DNA from: Rhizobium sp. Leaf371
GTDB lineage: Bacteria; Pseudomonadota; Alphaproteobacteria; Rhizobiales; Rhizobiaceae
Assembly: GCF_001424045.1 (NCBI RefSeq)
Contig: NZ_LMQB01000028.1
Location: forward strand, 93,477-157,476
DNA length: 64,000 nt
Reading direction: 5' to 3'
Part shown: positions 1 to 8,787 of the stretch, piece by piece
Numbering within the stretch: position 1 is the first letter of the stretch
Layout: each line of letters opens with the position of its first letter
The notes under the pieces: model-generated
What the model saw: only the letters and a program-made list of their open reading frames with translations
Databases searched by the model: none
What the model was told of the DNA's origin: nothing
Made by a program: the position numbers and the translations under genes

Positions 1-1
1 G

Positions 2-700
2 ATGTTCCACCTGACGGAGATGATCGCGATCTGGCCCGGCCGGCACGTGTCCTTCGCGGGGCCGAGCCGCGCGCTTGCCATGCGGGATTTCTATTTCGAC
101 AAAGGCCGGCGGTTCGGGTCTCTGCAGGCCATGGGCGTGGATGCCGCCTATGGCGAAATCGTCCATTACCTCAAGAATATCTTCGATCGCTCTCCCTTGC
201 GCAATATCAGGCCGCTGCGCGGGATGCTGCGCATTCCGGCATTTCTGGCGGCGCGAGTGTTCGGCAAGGCCAAGGTTTTCGCGGGGATCGTGGAAGACCT
301 GCCCTACACATTCAACCGGGTCCTTCTCGATCCCGTCGATCCCGCGCGCATCCGGTTTACCTACACCGTTACCCCCGAGCTTCAGGAGCGCCGCCGCGCC
401 TTTCGCAAGCTGATCAAACGGAAGCTTCGCGGCAACAGATCGGTTTTCCTCACCTTCCGCCCGGAGCTGAACTTCGCCCATTCCTGCGGAACCCTGCGTT
501 TCGGCGATGACCCGTCGACCAGCATTCTCAACCGCAATTGCCGTGCCCACGACGTGGGGAACCTCTATGTCGTCGATGCCTCGTTCATGCCGACCTCGCT
601 CGGCATCAATCCCAGCCTCACCATCGCCGCCAATGCGTTGCGGGTCGCGGACCGCCTGGCGGAAGACATCGCCGCCACAGAAGCTCTCGTTACGGCATGA
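2..700 (+). CDS. GMC-family oxidoreductase, C-terminal part (cut by window edge)
   Basis: This is the C-terminal 232 residues of an FAD-dependent GMC oxidoreductase; the reading frame is open to the left edge, so the FAD-binding N-terminus lies outside the window. The GMC C-terminal signature is clear: HSCGTLRFGDDP at about 160-171 holds the catalytic His (160), and INPSLTIAANALR at about 202-214 holds the partner Asn (203) before the final helix. Family members oxidise alcohols or sugars with FAD. The substrate cannot be read from this part. It is followed by an SDR on the same strand, so the two may act as a redox pair next to the exopolysaccharide locus. Full-length members exceed 500 residues. 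Confidence 0.85.
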   Translation: MFHLTEMIAIWPGRHVSFAGPSRALAMRDFYFDKGRRFGSLQAMGVDAAYGEIVHYLKNIFDRSPLRNIRPLRGMLRIPAFLAARVFGKAKVFAGIVEDLPYTFNRVLLDPVDPARIRFTYTVTPELQERRRAFRKLIKRKLRGNRSVFLTFRPELNFAHSCGTLRFGDDPSTSILNRNCRAHDVGNLYVVDASFMPTSLGINPSLTIAANALRVADRLAEDIAATEALVTA

Positions 701-812
701 GCCTGCGGGAAGGGGAGGGTGGAGTGGATATGAAGCAGAATGAAGGGTGCCGGATGAGGCCGTCTTGTGTCGAGGCAGGAGGCCGGGGCGACCCGGGAGA
801 CAGGTCTCGTCG

Positions 813-1625
813 ATGCTGAACCTCTATTCCGAACCGACGATCCGGGCTGAAGAGAGGCTCCCGACCGAGATCGCCGTCGTGACCGGCGCCGGGTCGGGCC
901 TCGGCCGCGCCTTGAGCATCGAGCTTGCACGGCGCGGGGTGCTCGTGATCGGCATGGGACGGCGCGGCCAAGCCCTGCAGGAAACCGGGCGGTTCGTGGT
1001 TGCGGGACGGTTCGTGCCCGAGATCGTCGATATCCGCGACGATGCGGCCGTCACGCGGGCGTTCGCCGATATCGCCCGCCGGTTCGGCGACGTGACGATC
1101 CTGATCAACAATGCCGCCGTCCATGTGCGCCGGGATGTCCTTCAGGAGACCTATGAGAGCTTCATGGATTCCGTTCTGGTCAATCTGGGCGGCGTCGTCT
1201 CCTGCACCAATGCGGCGCTCGCCTCGATGATCCGGACGGGCACCGGGCGGATCGTGAATGTCGGAAGCTTTGCCGATCTCAGTCCGCAGCCAGCAAGTGC
1301 GGCCTACAGCGTGTCGAAGGGGGCTGCCCGGATTTTTTCGCAGGCGCTGGTGGCCGATCTCTCGGATCGCTTTCCCGATATCGTCATCTCGACATGGATG
1401 CCCGGCATTCTCGCAACCGACATGGGCCTGAAAGATGGCCTCGATCCGGCAGCGGCAGCAGCGTGGGGGGCGGAACTGGCCTTGTGGCGCGATCGCTCGC
1501 TGAATGGCGCGATCTTCGAGCAGGATCGCGAAGTGCTGGTCTGGCCATCGCTGAAGCGCCGCCTCCTCAACAAACTCCTGATGCGGCCGGCACCGCGCCC
1601 TCGCGTGCTCGCCCGTACCGCCTGA
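813..1625 (+). CDS. Short-chain dehydrogenase/reductase
   Basis: NAD(P)-dependent SDR of about 270 residues. The cofactor motif TGAGSGLG is at about 24-31, the NNAA motif follows strand 4, and the catalytic Ser and YxxxK (YSVSK, Tyr about 165, Lys about 169) are all present. A GTG 66 bases upstream (747) is also in frame, but ATG 813 leaves a normal SDR N-terminus of about 20 residues before the Rossmann strand. The C-terminal extension after about 225 (WPSLKRRLLNKLLMRP) is basic and may be a membrane-associating tail. It lies 112 bases after the GMC oxidoreductase on the same strand. The substrate is unknown; a role in sugar or lipid oxidation-reduction linked to the neighbouring EPS genes is possible. 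Confidence 0.85.
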   Translation: MLNLYSEPTIRAEERLPTEIAVVTGAGSGLGRALSIELARRGVLVIGMGRRGQALQETGRFVVAGRFVPEIVDIRDDAAVTRAFADIARRFGDVTILINNAAVHVRRDVLQETYESFMDSVLVNLGGVVSCTNAALASMIRTGTGRIVNVGSFADLSPQPASAAYSVSKGAARIFSQALVADLSDRFPDIVISTWMPGILATDMGLKDGLDPAAAAAWGAELALWRDRSLNGAIFEQDREVLVWPSLKRRLLNKLLMRPAPRPRVLARTA

Positions 1626-1702
1626 CCAGCATCCTCCCTTGAGAGTGGACGAGGGGGCGATGGCGTCATTCAAACGCGTTGAAGCCTGCTGGACTCGGCC
1701 GC

Positions 1703-3043
1703 CTACACGGCCTGTTCGGTGTACCCCCGGACGTGCTCCCGGGTCCATTGCTGCCGGCGCGCAAGCCAGATGGGCTGCGTGTTCGCCCGCGCGAACGCAA
1801 CCGCATTCGATGTCATCTCCGCCAGTCGCTCGCGGTCCTCCGAAAGCGCCGCGATTTCGCCGGCAAGGCTCTGCGCATCCGGCCACGTCGCCAGCGCGAC
1901 CGCACCGCTCTGTTCGGCGAGACCCGTAAAATAGGCGATGTCGAAAGCGATGATGGGCAGGCCGCGCGCCATGGAATCGAAGGCCGAGCGCGGCGTGTCT
2001 TCCCGCAAGGGCGTCGCGATCGATGCATGGCAATCGGCCAGCGCCGCAAACAGCGGTTCGCCATAGGCGACCGATGGCAGCATCGTCACGGCCGTCTGCA
2101 GGCCGCCGTCCGCGATCTGCCGGGAGAGCGCTTCGCGGCACGGGCCGTCTCCTATGATCGAAAGGCGTATGTCGAGGCCCCGCGCGCGCAGGATACCGAC
2201 CGCTTCGATGGCCTTGTCGACACCCTTATAGGGCACAAGCCTGCCGAAATAGGCAAGCTTCAGCGGCGTTCCGGGCTGACGCAGGCTTTCAAGGCGCCTT
2301 TGCAACGCGTTATCGGACAGGATGTGCTCGCTGGCGTGAACCGTATCCAGAAAGTTCTTCACATGCGCGCGGCCCTTGCCGAAATCCCTGACCAGTTCGG
2401 GGCTTTTCAGAAGAACCAGGTCGCACAGCCGGGGTGCCAGCCACAATTGGGTCCAGCGCATCGGATCGTGAAAGAGGCGATTGGTCAGGTAATTTTTCCG
2501 GCTCCAGACGCCGAGCCGCCGCAGGCGCCAGGTGTTCATGCGAAAATCGATATCGACGATGAAGAGAACGGGCTTTCCCATGCTCCACGCCGTGACGTTG
2601 ACCATGGCCATGAACGGCCGCCAGATGTCGGAGGACATACCCGAATGGACGATGCCGGCATGCCGCAGCGTGGACTTGATTTCCCGCAGCAATCGTGCTG
2701 CGTGCCGCGTCCAGAACACGCGCGGCGAGACATTTTCCGGATATGCGGTAATGAAGGAAACCCCCGATGTTCTCTTCATTTCAGAAAGAGACAGTCTATT
2801 CCGGGCATAGGCCTCGTCGCTCATGGCCGGGCAGATAACAACGATCTCCGAAAAGCTTTTGTCTATACTCGATATGAGTTCGATCAGATGATGGGAATAG
2901 GCGCTTTCGACTGCCCATGTATCTGCATCGATCCGGTAGACCGAACCCTGAAGCGCGATGACATAGGATTTCATCTTGGGATGTACCTGTTCAGGGTGAC
3001 CGGGCATGGATGTGTCAAGGGCATGTGCCGTCTGCTCGTTCAT
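1703..3043 (-). CDS. Glycosyltransferase family 4
   Basis: Retaining GT-B glycosyltransferase of 446 residues. The C-terminal Glycos_transf_1 domain starts near residue 280 (AYFGRLVPYKGVDKAIEA) and continues with the IIGDGP turn. The usual E-x7-E donor motif appears as RED...AFDSMARGLP, so the second acid is Asp. No signal peptide or membrane segment is obvious, so it probably acts at the cytoplasmic face on a lipid-linked EPS repeat unit. The ATG at 3043 is preceded by AAGGGCAG; an internal Met at residue 24 is an alternative start. It is divergent from the exporter gene, with 133 bases between them. The sugar and linkage are unknown. Confidence 0.85.
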   Translation of the reverse strand: MNEQTAHALDTSMPGHPEQVHPKMKSYVIALQGSVYRIDADTWAVESAYSHHLIELISSIDKSFSEIVVICPAMSDEAYARNRLSLSEMKRTSGVSFITAYPENVSPRVFWTRHAARLLREIKSTLRHAGIVHSGMSSDIWRPFMAMVNVTAWSMGKPVLFIVDIDFRMNTWRLRRLGVWSRKNYLTNRLFHDPMRWTQLWLAPRLCDLVLLKSPELVRDFGKGRAHVKNFLDTVHASEHILSDNALQRRLESLRQPGTPLKLAYFGRLVPYKGVDKAIEAVGILRARGLDIRLSIIGDGPCREALSRQIADGGLQTAVTMLPSVAYGEPLFAALADCHASIATPLREDTPRSAFDSMARGLPIIAFDIAYFTGLAEQSGAVALATWPDAQSLAGEIAALSEDRERLAEMTSNAVAFARANTQPIWLARRQQWTREHVRGYTEQAV

Positions 3044-3176
3044 GGTCTGCCCTTGCTCTTCCGTGCGTTCCGTCTACGCCATTATGCGTTATTTTCAGAT
3101 GTCGCAGAAGTTCCTACCATGATCCCGGTCCTACACCCTTGGGTGAGGTTTCCAAGGTTCTGATCCGGAGCGCGGC

Positions 3177-4430
3177 ATGCGTTGGCTTTCGACATTCATC
3201 GGTCTTCTCTCCCTCTTCGTCGCGACGTCGGTCGTCGCGCAGGAGCCCTATCGCCTTCAGCCCGGCGACACTGTCGAGATCTGGGTGGCCGAAGAGGAAG
3301 ATCTGCGGCGTACCGCGGTGATCGGCCCTGATGGATCGTTCTCCTTTCCGCTTGCCGGGCACGTGAAGGCCCAGGGCATGACCGTCGAGGAGCTGGAAAC
3401 CGCCCTGCGCCAAAGGCTGGCCGGCTACTACAAGGATGCCCTCAGCCTCACGGCGATGCTGCAGGCCAACACGGCGGCGCAGCCCACGGTGTTCATCGCG
3501 GGCGAGGTCTCCACCCCGGGCGAATATCGTTTCCGCGACGGCATGACAGTTCTTCATGCGGTCAGCCTGGCCGGCGGCCTCTATCGTCAGGCCATCCCGC
3601 CTGCGGATCAGGACCGGGCCATTCTGGTCGAACGGGACATCAAGCTTGCCGAAAACCGTCTCGACGAGCTCGGCGTTCTCACGGCGCGCCTGCAGGCCGA
3701 GCTCGACGGGAAGACCGTGGTCGTGACCGATCAGGTATCCCTCGACAGCCCGCTCCTGGCGCAGGAGCAGAAAGTTCTCGACGATCGCCATTCCCTGCAG
3801 TCCGACCAGGAGGCACGGCAGCAGGAGGCCGTCGCCATGCAGGGACGCATCGCCGCCTCGGCGCGCAGCGAACTCGAAACGGTCCAGCAGCGTGTCGTGC
3901 TTGCCCAGAAGCGGCTCGACAGCACGACCGAGCTCGTGGCCAAGGGTGCCGCCCAGGCGGTGCGCCAGTTCGAGCAGGAGAGCGAAGTCGCAACCCTGCG
4001 CGGCCTCGTCAGCGAGCTGACCACGGGTCTGCTGACGGCGGAGCAACTGGCAACGACCGAGGTCGCGACATTCGAACGGGAGCAGAAGGAACGCCGCACG
4101 CAGCTGCATGCGGAGATCGTCGCCGCCCAGCGGGAACAGTCGGCAACGCGGGCGCGGCTCGCCGACAGCCGCTCGATCCTGTCGATCTATGCCGAGCGGC
4201 AGGTCCGCGACGGGCCGGTCGTGCCGCAGCTGGCGCTTTACAGCATCGTCAGGGCAACCGGCGGCGAGATGCGCGAAATCGCCGCGACCGAGATGACGCC
4301 GATCCTGGCCAACGACCTTGTCCGCGTCGTCTACAGGCCGGCCTTGAGCGGTTCGCCGGCAGATCCGTCCGTCGCGGAGGCTGACAGGGTCGGGCTCCTC
4401 ACGCTCGGCGGCGACGAGATCTCGCAATAA
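3177..4430 (+). CDS. ExoF/Wza-type polysaccharide export outer-membrane protein
   Basis: OPX-family export protein of 417 residues. A signal peptide covers about 1-21 with cleavage near VVA-QEP. The Poly_export motif YRLQPGDTVEIWV is at about 25-37, an SLBB-type segment (FIAGEVSTPGEYRFRDGMTV) at about 105-125, and a long Gln/Glu/Ala-rich coiled coil runs from about 150 to 320. Length and coiled coil match rhizobial ExoF-type proteins (about 420 residues) rather than the shorter enteric Wza. It would form the periplasmic/outer-membrane exit for the polysaccharide. GGAG lies six bases before the ATG. The chain-length regulator, CpsD-like ATPase and AAA ATPase follow on the same strand, forming an export operon. 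Confidence 0.88.
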   Translation: MRWLSTFIGLLSLFVATSVVAQEPYRLQPGDTVEIWVAEEEDLRRTAVIGPDGSFSFPLAGHVKAQGMTVEELETALRQRLAGYYKDALSLTAMLQANTAAQPTVFIAGEVSTPGEYRFRDGMTVLHAVSLAGGLYRQAIPPADQDRAILVERDIKLAENRLDELGVLTARLQAELDGKTVVVTDQVSLDSPLLAQEQKVLDDRHSLQSDQEARQQEAVAMQGRIAASARSELETVQQRVVLAQKRLDSTTELVAKGAAQAVRQFEQESEVATLRGLVSELTTGLLTAEQLATTEVATFEREQKERRTQLHAEIVAAQREQSATRARLADSRSILSIYAERQVRDGPVVPQLALYSIVRATGGEMREIAATEMTPILANDLVRVVYRPALSGSPADPSVAEADRVGLLTLGGDEISQ

Positions 4431-4496
4431 GCCGGTATTTCTTCAGACGACAAAAACACTTCATTCATGGGACGGTTCGGGGGCGATAGACGGGTG

Positions 4497-5948
4497 ATGT
4501 CGAAACTCATAGTGCGCAATATCCAGTATTATCTCGATCTTCTGCTGTTGAAGCCGATTTACGCGATCGTCCCCGCCGTGATCGCGGCGTTCCTCGGCAT
4601 CGTCATCGTCTTCACGATGGATCGGGCCTATTACGCCGAGGGCCTGATCGTCATGGAGGTCCAGCAGACGCCCACGGCCCTGTTGTCGCCCACGGTCTCC
4701 AACGAGCGGCTGCAATTCATCGAACAACGGGTGCTCGCGCGCGAAAATCTCCTTTCGCTGGCCAAGCGCTTCGATCTCTTTCCCCAGGTTCGCGACACCA
4801 TCACCGACACCGAACTTGCCGACCTGATCCGCAAGCAGATCACATTCGCCAGCACCATGTCGGACCCTTCGACGCAATTCGCCAGCAATACGTCGGCCAG
4901 GATCGGCTTCAAGTACAGCGATCCGGACGTCGCGGCGGCCGTTGCAGAGGCACTCGTGCGCATGGTCATCGATGACGGCAAGCGCATCCGCGTCGGGCGT
5001 GCGTCCGATACGGTCCGCTTCCTCGTCCGGGAAGTCGGCGGCCTGACGGAGCAGTTTCAGGCGCGTGAGCGGGCCTGGGCGCAGTTCGTATCCGACAATA
5101 GCGACGCAATGCCCGGCAGGATGCCGACACTGCTCGGTGAGATCCAGGACAAGAAGCGCGAACTGACCGAGCTGGACACGACGATCTCGCGGTCGCGCGA
5201 CGATCTCAGCCTTCTGGAGGCCCAATTCCGCCTCGGCGTCCGACAGGCCGATGTGACGACGCGTCAGCGTACGCAGATCGCGGCGCTGCGGACGGAGCTG
5301 ACCGAGCGCCTGCTGACCTATTCGGACAGCCACCCTGTGGTGCGGGGTCTGCGCCAGCGTCTCGACGCGCTGGAGCGGCAGGCCTTGCAGCCGGTGGCGC
5401 CGGATGGCGACATCCGGTCGATCGACCGGTCGGGCCTGACGCCCGAACTGGCTTTGACCGCAGATCAGATCGATCTTGCCCGGCCGCGACTGGACGCTCT
5501 GCAGGGGCAGCGCCGCACGCTGTCGGATCGTCTTGCCGCATTGGAGGCGACGGCCGCACGCGGTTCCGATGTCGAAACGCGCCTCGGTGCCATACAGGTG
5601 GAGCGCGAGGGCCTGCAGCGCAACCTCGACGAGATGAACGCCAAGGTGGATGCCGCGCGGCGCGGCGAACGTATCGAACAGGACGACTCCGCCGTCAACA
5701 TCCAGATCATCGAGACACCCGAGGTTCCCCGTTACCCGACGGAACCGCGGCGGCTGAAGATGCTTCTGGGCGTTGCCTTTGCGGCGCTCCTCGCCGGTGC
5801 AGCCGGTGTCTATGTCGCCGACCTTTTCAGCCCGACCATCCGCGGTGCCTTCGACCTGACCACTGTGCTGGAGGGGCAGACCCTCCTGATGATACCCCGC
5901 TGGCCCGACCAGTCCGGACGCCCGGCGGCGGGCGAGGGATACGCCTGA
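4497..5948 (+). CDS. Polysaccharide chain-length determinant (Wzz / GumC / ExoP N-domain)
   Basis: Inner-membrane polysaccharide co-polymerase of about 483 residues. There is one transmembrane helix near 22-42 (YAIVPAVIAAFLGIVIVF), a large periplasmic part with coiled coil at about 195-400, and a second helix near 423-443. The latter follows the Pro-rich signature PRYPTEPRRLKM typical of Wzz/GumC proteins. The cytoplasmic kinase domain of full ExoP is absent and is supplied by the next gene. It would set EPS chain length together with the ATPase and the ExoF-like exporter. ATG 4467 is also in frame; ATG 4497 removes ten unconserved residues. Confidence 0.88.
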   Translation: MSKLIVRNIQYYLDLLLLKPIYAIVPAVIAAFLGIVIVFTMDRAYYAEGLIVMEVQQTPTALLSPTVSNERLQFIEQRVLARENLLSLAKRFDLFPQVRDTITDTELADLIRKQITFASTMSDPSTQFASNTSARIGFKYSDPDVAAAVAEALVRMVIDDGKRIRVGRASDTVRFLVREVGGLTEQFQARERAWAQFVSDNSDAMPGRMPTLLGEIQDKKRELTELDTTISRSRDDLSLLEAQFRLGVRQADVTTRQRTQIAALRTELTERLLTYSDSHPVVRGLRQRLDALERQALQPVAPDGDIRSIDRSGLTPELALTADQIDLARPRLDALQGQRRTLSDRLAALEATAARGSDVETRLGAIQVEREGLQRNLDEMNAKVDAARRGERIEQDDSAVNIQIIETPEVPRYPTEPRRLKMLLGVAFAALLAGAAGVYVADLFSPTIRGAFDLTTVLEGQTLLMIPRWPDQSGRPAAGEGYA

Positions 5949-6024
5949 CGACCACGCAGAATGGCCCGGAAAGAACAGCGCCGGGCTCGCATGAAAATTT
6001 AACAGACAACGCGAGGCGGGACTC

Positions 6025-6825
6025 ATGGACACCATCACCAAGGCGCTGGCACGGACGAAGAGAGCGTCCGATGCGATCGATCTCAACCTGTTCAAGTCGC
6101 CGGCGTCCGTCGACGGACGACTGCCTGAGATGCGCGCGCCGATGCCGGACGCGGAGTCCGACTTGCTCTCCCTCCATCGTCTCCGGTCGCAGCATCTCGT
6201 CGCCTTCGACAGCGGCGATCCCGTCACGCGTCTCTACGACATGCTGCGCAATCAGCTCGTGAGCCTGGGAATCGGACCGAAAAAACCGGTGGTGGCCGTG
6301 GCCGCACCGACCAAGCGTTGCGGCACCACGATCACGGCCGTCAACCTTGCTCTAAGCTTCGCCCGGATGCCGGGCGCCAATGTGCTTCTGATCGATGCGA
6401 ACGTCGGATCGAACGCGATCGGCCGGCTTATGGGCCTGCGGGCCATTCACGCTCCGGACGGCACCATGGGAGCGCCGGCGGCCGGACTGCGCAGGGTCGG
6501 CGTCGGCAGCAGCCATCTCCATATTCTCTCGATACCGGCAGCAGAGCGTCCGAGCGGCGGCGTTGCAACCGAGGAGACGTTTCGCGTCGAGGAAATGATC
6601 GACCAGGCGCGGGAGAGACTGCGCCCGAGCGTCGTCATCGTCGATCTGCCGGCGATGCTGACGAACGACGGCAGCGCGGCGCTCGTGCAGCACGCCGATG
6701 CCGTCACGCTCGTCCTTGCCACCCGGGAAACGAAACTCTCCGATATCGAGGTCTGCAAGACCTATATCGGTGCCGGCAAGGCGACCATGTTCGTTCTGAA
6801 CAAATGCGGGAAACACGGCTTCTGA
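6025..6825 (+). CDS. CpsD/BY-kinase-like ATPase with degenerate Walker A
   Basis: Protein of 266 residues with the fold signature of CpsD/CapB tyrosine autokinases and MinD-like ATPases. After a variable N-terminus there is a P-loop-like segment PTKRCGTTITAVNLAL at about 95-110, Walker A' VLLIDANV at 120-127, and Walker B VVIVDLP near 200. Aligned on the following NLA, the canonical Gly-Lys-Ser/Thr reads Gly-Thr-Thr, so the phosphate-binding Lys is missing. The C-terminus (NKCGKHGF) has no Tyr cluster. It would partner the preceding Wzz-like protein. Kinase activity is doubtful from these residues; it may be a structural partner or use a variant P-loop. Confidence 0.8.
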   Translation: MDTITKALARTKRASDAIDLNLFKSPASVDGRLPEMRAPMPDAESDLLSLHRLRSQHLVAFDSGDPVTRLYDMLRNQLVSLGIGPKKPVVAVAAPTKRCGTTITAVNLALSFARMPGANVLLIDANVGSNAIGRLMGLRAIHAPDGTMGAPAAGLRRVGVGSSHLHILSIPAAERPSGGVATEETFRVEEMIDQARERLRPSVVIVDLPAMLTNDGSAALVQHADAVTLVLATRETKLSDIEVCKTYIGAGKATMFVLNKCGKHGF

Positions 6826-6897
6826 TCATCCGCCCCTAACGGCGCATCGGCGCCGGAGACACGATCTTCGAAACGCCTCATGCTGCGGAGCGGTTGA

Positions 6898-7761
6898 ATG
6901 TATGAAAGCTACTATGGGCTGAACGAGAAGCCGTTTTCGATCATTCCCGATCCGAAATTTCTCTATTTCAGCCCTTCGCATCTGATGGCTTTTTCGATGC
7001 TGGAATACGGGATCATCAATCAGGCCGGGTTCACCGTCATCACCGGCGCCATCGGATCGGGCAAGACGACGCTCGTCAATCATCTCCTGGCAAGCATGCA
7101 GGGGGAAGCCCGGATCGGGTTGATATCCCATACGCCCGCCAATTTCGGCAATCTGCTGGAATGGATCCTCATGGCATTCGGACAGCCGTTCGAAGGGGCA
7201 TCCTATCCGGCACTCTACAAGCGCTTCTGCGATTTCGTGGCGTCGGGCGACAGGCCCGGCAGCCGCGTCGTCCTCGTGATAGACGAGGCGCAGAACCTTC
7301 AGATCGACCGGCTGGAGGAACTGCGGATGCTGTCCAACATCAACCGTGACAGGATGATGATGCAGCTCGTCCTCGTCGGACAGCCCGAGTTGCGCGACAT
7401 GCTGCAGTCCTCGGGCATGGTGCAGTTTGCCCAGCGTGTCTCCTCGGACTTCCATTTGCCGGAACTGGAGTCGAGGGAGGCCAGCAAATACATCAATCAC
7501 CGGATACGGGTCGCCGGCGGCCGTCCCGAGCTCTTCTCCAATCCGGCCAAGATGATGCTGCATGAGGAAGCGCGCGGTGTTCCCCGCATCATCAACGTTC
7601 TGGCCGATCGCTGCCTGGTCTATGCCTATGCCAAATCGGCGAAGGTCGTCAGCTCCAGCATCGTCCGCAAGGTGCTGATCGACCGGCAACGGCACGGGAT
7701 TGCCGCGCGTATTCCGCGCCTTCCCCTCGCTCCCGCCGCTTACAACCCGATGGAAACGTGA
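6898..7761 (+). CDS. ExeA-like AAA ATPase of polysaccharide export locus
   Basis: Protein of 287 residues beginning MYESYYGLNEKPFSIIPDP, the typical N-terminus of ExeA/GspA-type AAA ATPases. Walker A GAIGSGKTT is at about 49-57, Walker B VVLVIDEAQNL near 121-131, followed by sensor-like segments and a C-terminal lid. The peptidoglycan-binding tail of longer ExeA proteins is absent. Relatives sit in EPS loci beside Wzz and CpsD-like genes, including exosortase-linked ones, but no exosortase is present here. It probably powers or gates assembly of the export apparatus. GGAG lies seven bases before the ATG. The stop precedes the next gene's AGGAGG, suggesting translational coupling. Confidence 0.85.
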   Translation: MYESYYGLNEKPFSIIPDPKFLYFSPSHLMAFSMLEYGIINQAGFTVITGAIGSGKTTLVNHLLASMQGEARIGLISHTPANFGNLLEWILMAFGQPFEGASYPALYKRFCDFVASGDRPGSRVVLVIDEAQNLQIDRLEELRMLSNINRDRMMMQLVLVGQPELRDMLQSSGMVQFAQRVSSDFHLPELESREASKYINHRIRVAGGRPELFSNPAKMMLHEEARGVPRIINVLADRCLVYAYAKSAKVVSSSIVRKVLIDRQRHGIAARIPRLPLAPAAYNPMET

Positions 7762-7775
7762 GGAGGCACCCGCCG

Positions 7776-8762
7776 ATGCAGGTCGAGCCCACATTGGCGG
7801 TCGTGATCGTGAACTTCCGGACGGCCGATCTTGCGATCGACTGCCTCGCCTCCCTGGCCGTCCCGGGAACCGTTCCCGAAAAGACCCGGATCGTGATCGT
7901 CGACGCCGTTTCAGGCGACGGTTCGGCGGAGAAAATCGCCGCTGCGATCGCGGAGCGGGGCTGGGCCGGAAACGTCGATTTCCGCGCGCTCGACGTCAAT
8001 GGCGGTTTTTCCTACGGCAACAATCGCGCCATCGACCATGCGCTCGAGGCGGGGCGGCCGGACTATGTGCTGCTCCTCAATCCGGATACCGTGGCCCGGC
8101 CCGGGTCCATCCGCAGCCTTGTCAGCTTCATGGAACGGCATCCGGCTGCAGGCATCGCCGGAAGCCGGCTGGAGGATCCCGACGGGACGCCCCAGGCCTG
8201 CGCCTTCCGGTTTCCGTCTTTGGCAGCGGACTTCGAAAGCGAAGTCCGGTTCGGCCCGGTCACCCGTCTCCTGCGCCGCTGGCAGGTCGCCCCGCCGATG
8301 CCCGATACGCCCGCGCGGATCGACTGGGTTTCTGGCGCTTCGATGCTCGTGCGCTACGATGTTTTTGAAGAGATCGGCGGGCTCGATGAGGATTACTTCC
8401 TCTATTACGAAGAGGTCGATTTCTGCCTGCGCGCGGCGAAGGCCGGTTGGGAATGCTGGCATGTCCCCGCGAGCCGGGTCGTTCACCTGGTCGGCCAGGC
8501 AACCGGCGTCACCCTGCGCGATCGTCGTCCAGCCCGTCGCCCGTCTTACTGGTTCAATTCCCGCAAACGCTACTATCTGAAGCATCACGGTGCGGCCTAC
8601 CGGTTGATGGCCGACACGGCCTGGGTCGTCGGCCATGTTCTGTGCCGGATGCGGATGTTTCTGGAGGGGAAACGCTCAGGCGGACCGCCGAAACTATTGG
8701 GCGATTTCATCCGTCACGCCAGCCCGGTGACGACGATCGATGGTGGCAAGCCCCGGCGCTGA
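7776..8762 (+). CDS. Glycosyltransferase family 2 (WbbL/rhamnosyltransferase-like)
   Basis: Inverting GT-A glycosyltransferase of 328 residues. The N-terminal strand is VVIVNFRTADLA, the donor motif LLLNPDT (DxD-like NPD) is at about 102-108, and the acceptor-side ED-like region is DEDYFLYYEEVDFCLRAAKAG at about 205-225. These features match the rhamnosyltransferase-like branch of family 2. The common DNASxDGS loop reads DAVSGDGS. A perfect AGGAGG nine bases upstream fixes ATG 7776 over an upstream in-frame GTG at 7758. It ends 25 bases before a convergent glycosyltransferase gene. It probably adds a sugar to the lipid-linked EPS unit in the cytoplasm. Confidence 0.87.
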   Translation: MQVEPTLAVVIVNFRTADLAIDCLASLAVPGTVPEKTRIVIVDAVSGDGSAEKIAAAIAERGWAGNVDFRALDVNGGFSYGNNRAIDHALEAGRPDYVLLLNPDTVARPGSIRSLVSFMERHPAAGIAGSRLEDPDGTPQACAFRFPSLAADFESEVRFGPVTRLLRRWQVAPPMPDTPARIDWVSGASMLVRYDVFEEIGGLDEDYFLYYEEVDFCLRAAKAGWECWHVPASRVVHLVGQATGVTLRDRRPARRPSYWFNSRKRYYLKHHGAAYRLMADTAWVVGHVLCRMRMFLEGKRSGGPPKLLGDFIRHASPVTTIDGGKPRR

Positions 8763-8787
8763 TGATGTGCCGGGCGGAGCGGATCTG

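Noticed and set aside
6025..7761. An exosortase/PEP-CTERM system
   Set aside because: The export genes resemble those of such systems, but no exosortase-like membrane protein or PEP-CTERM tail was found in the window.
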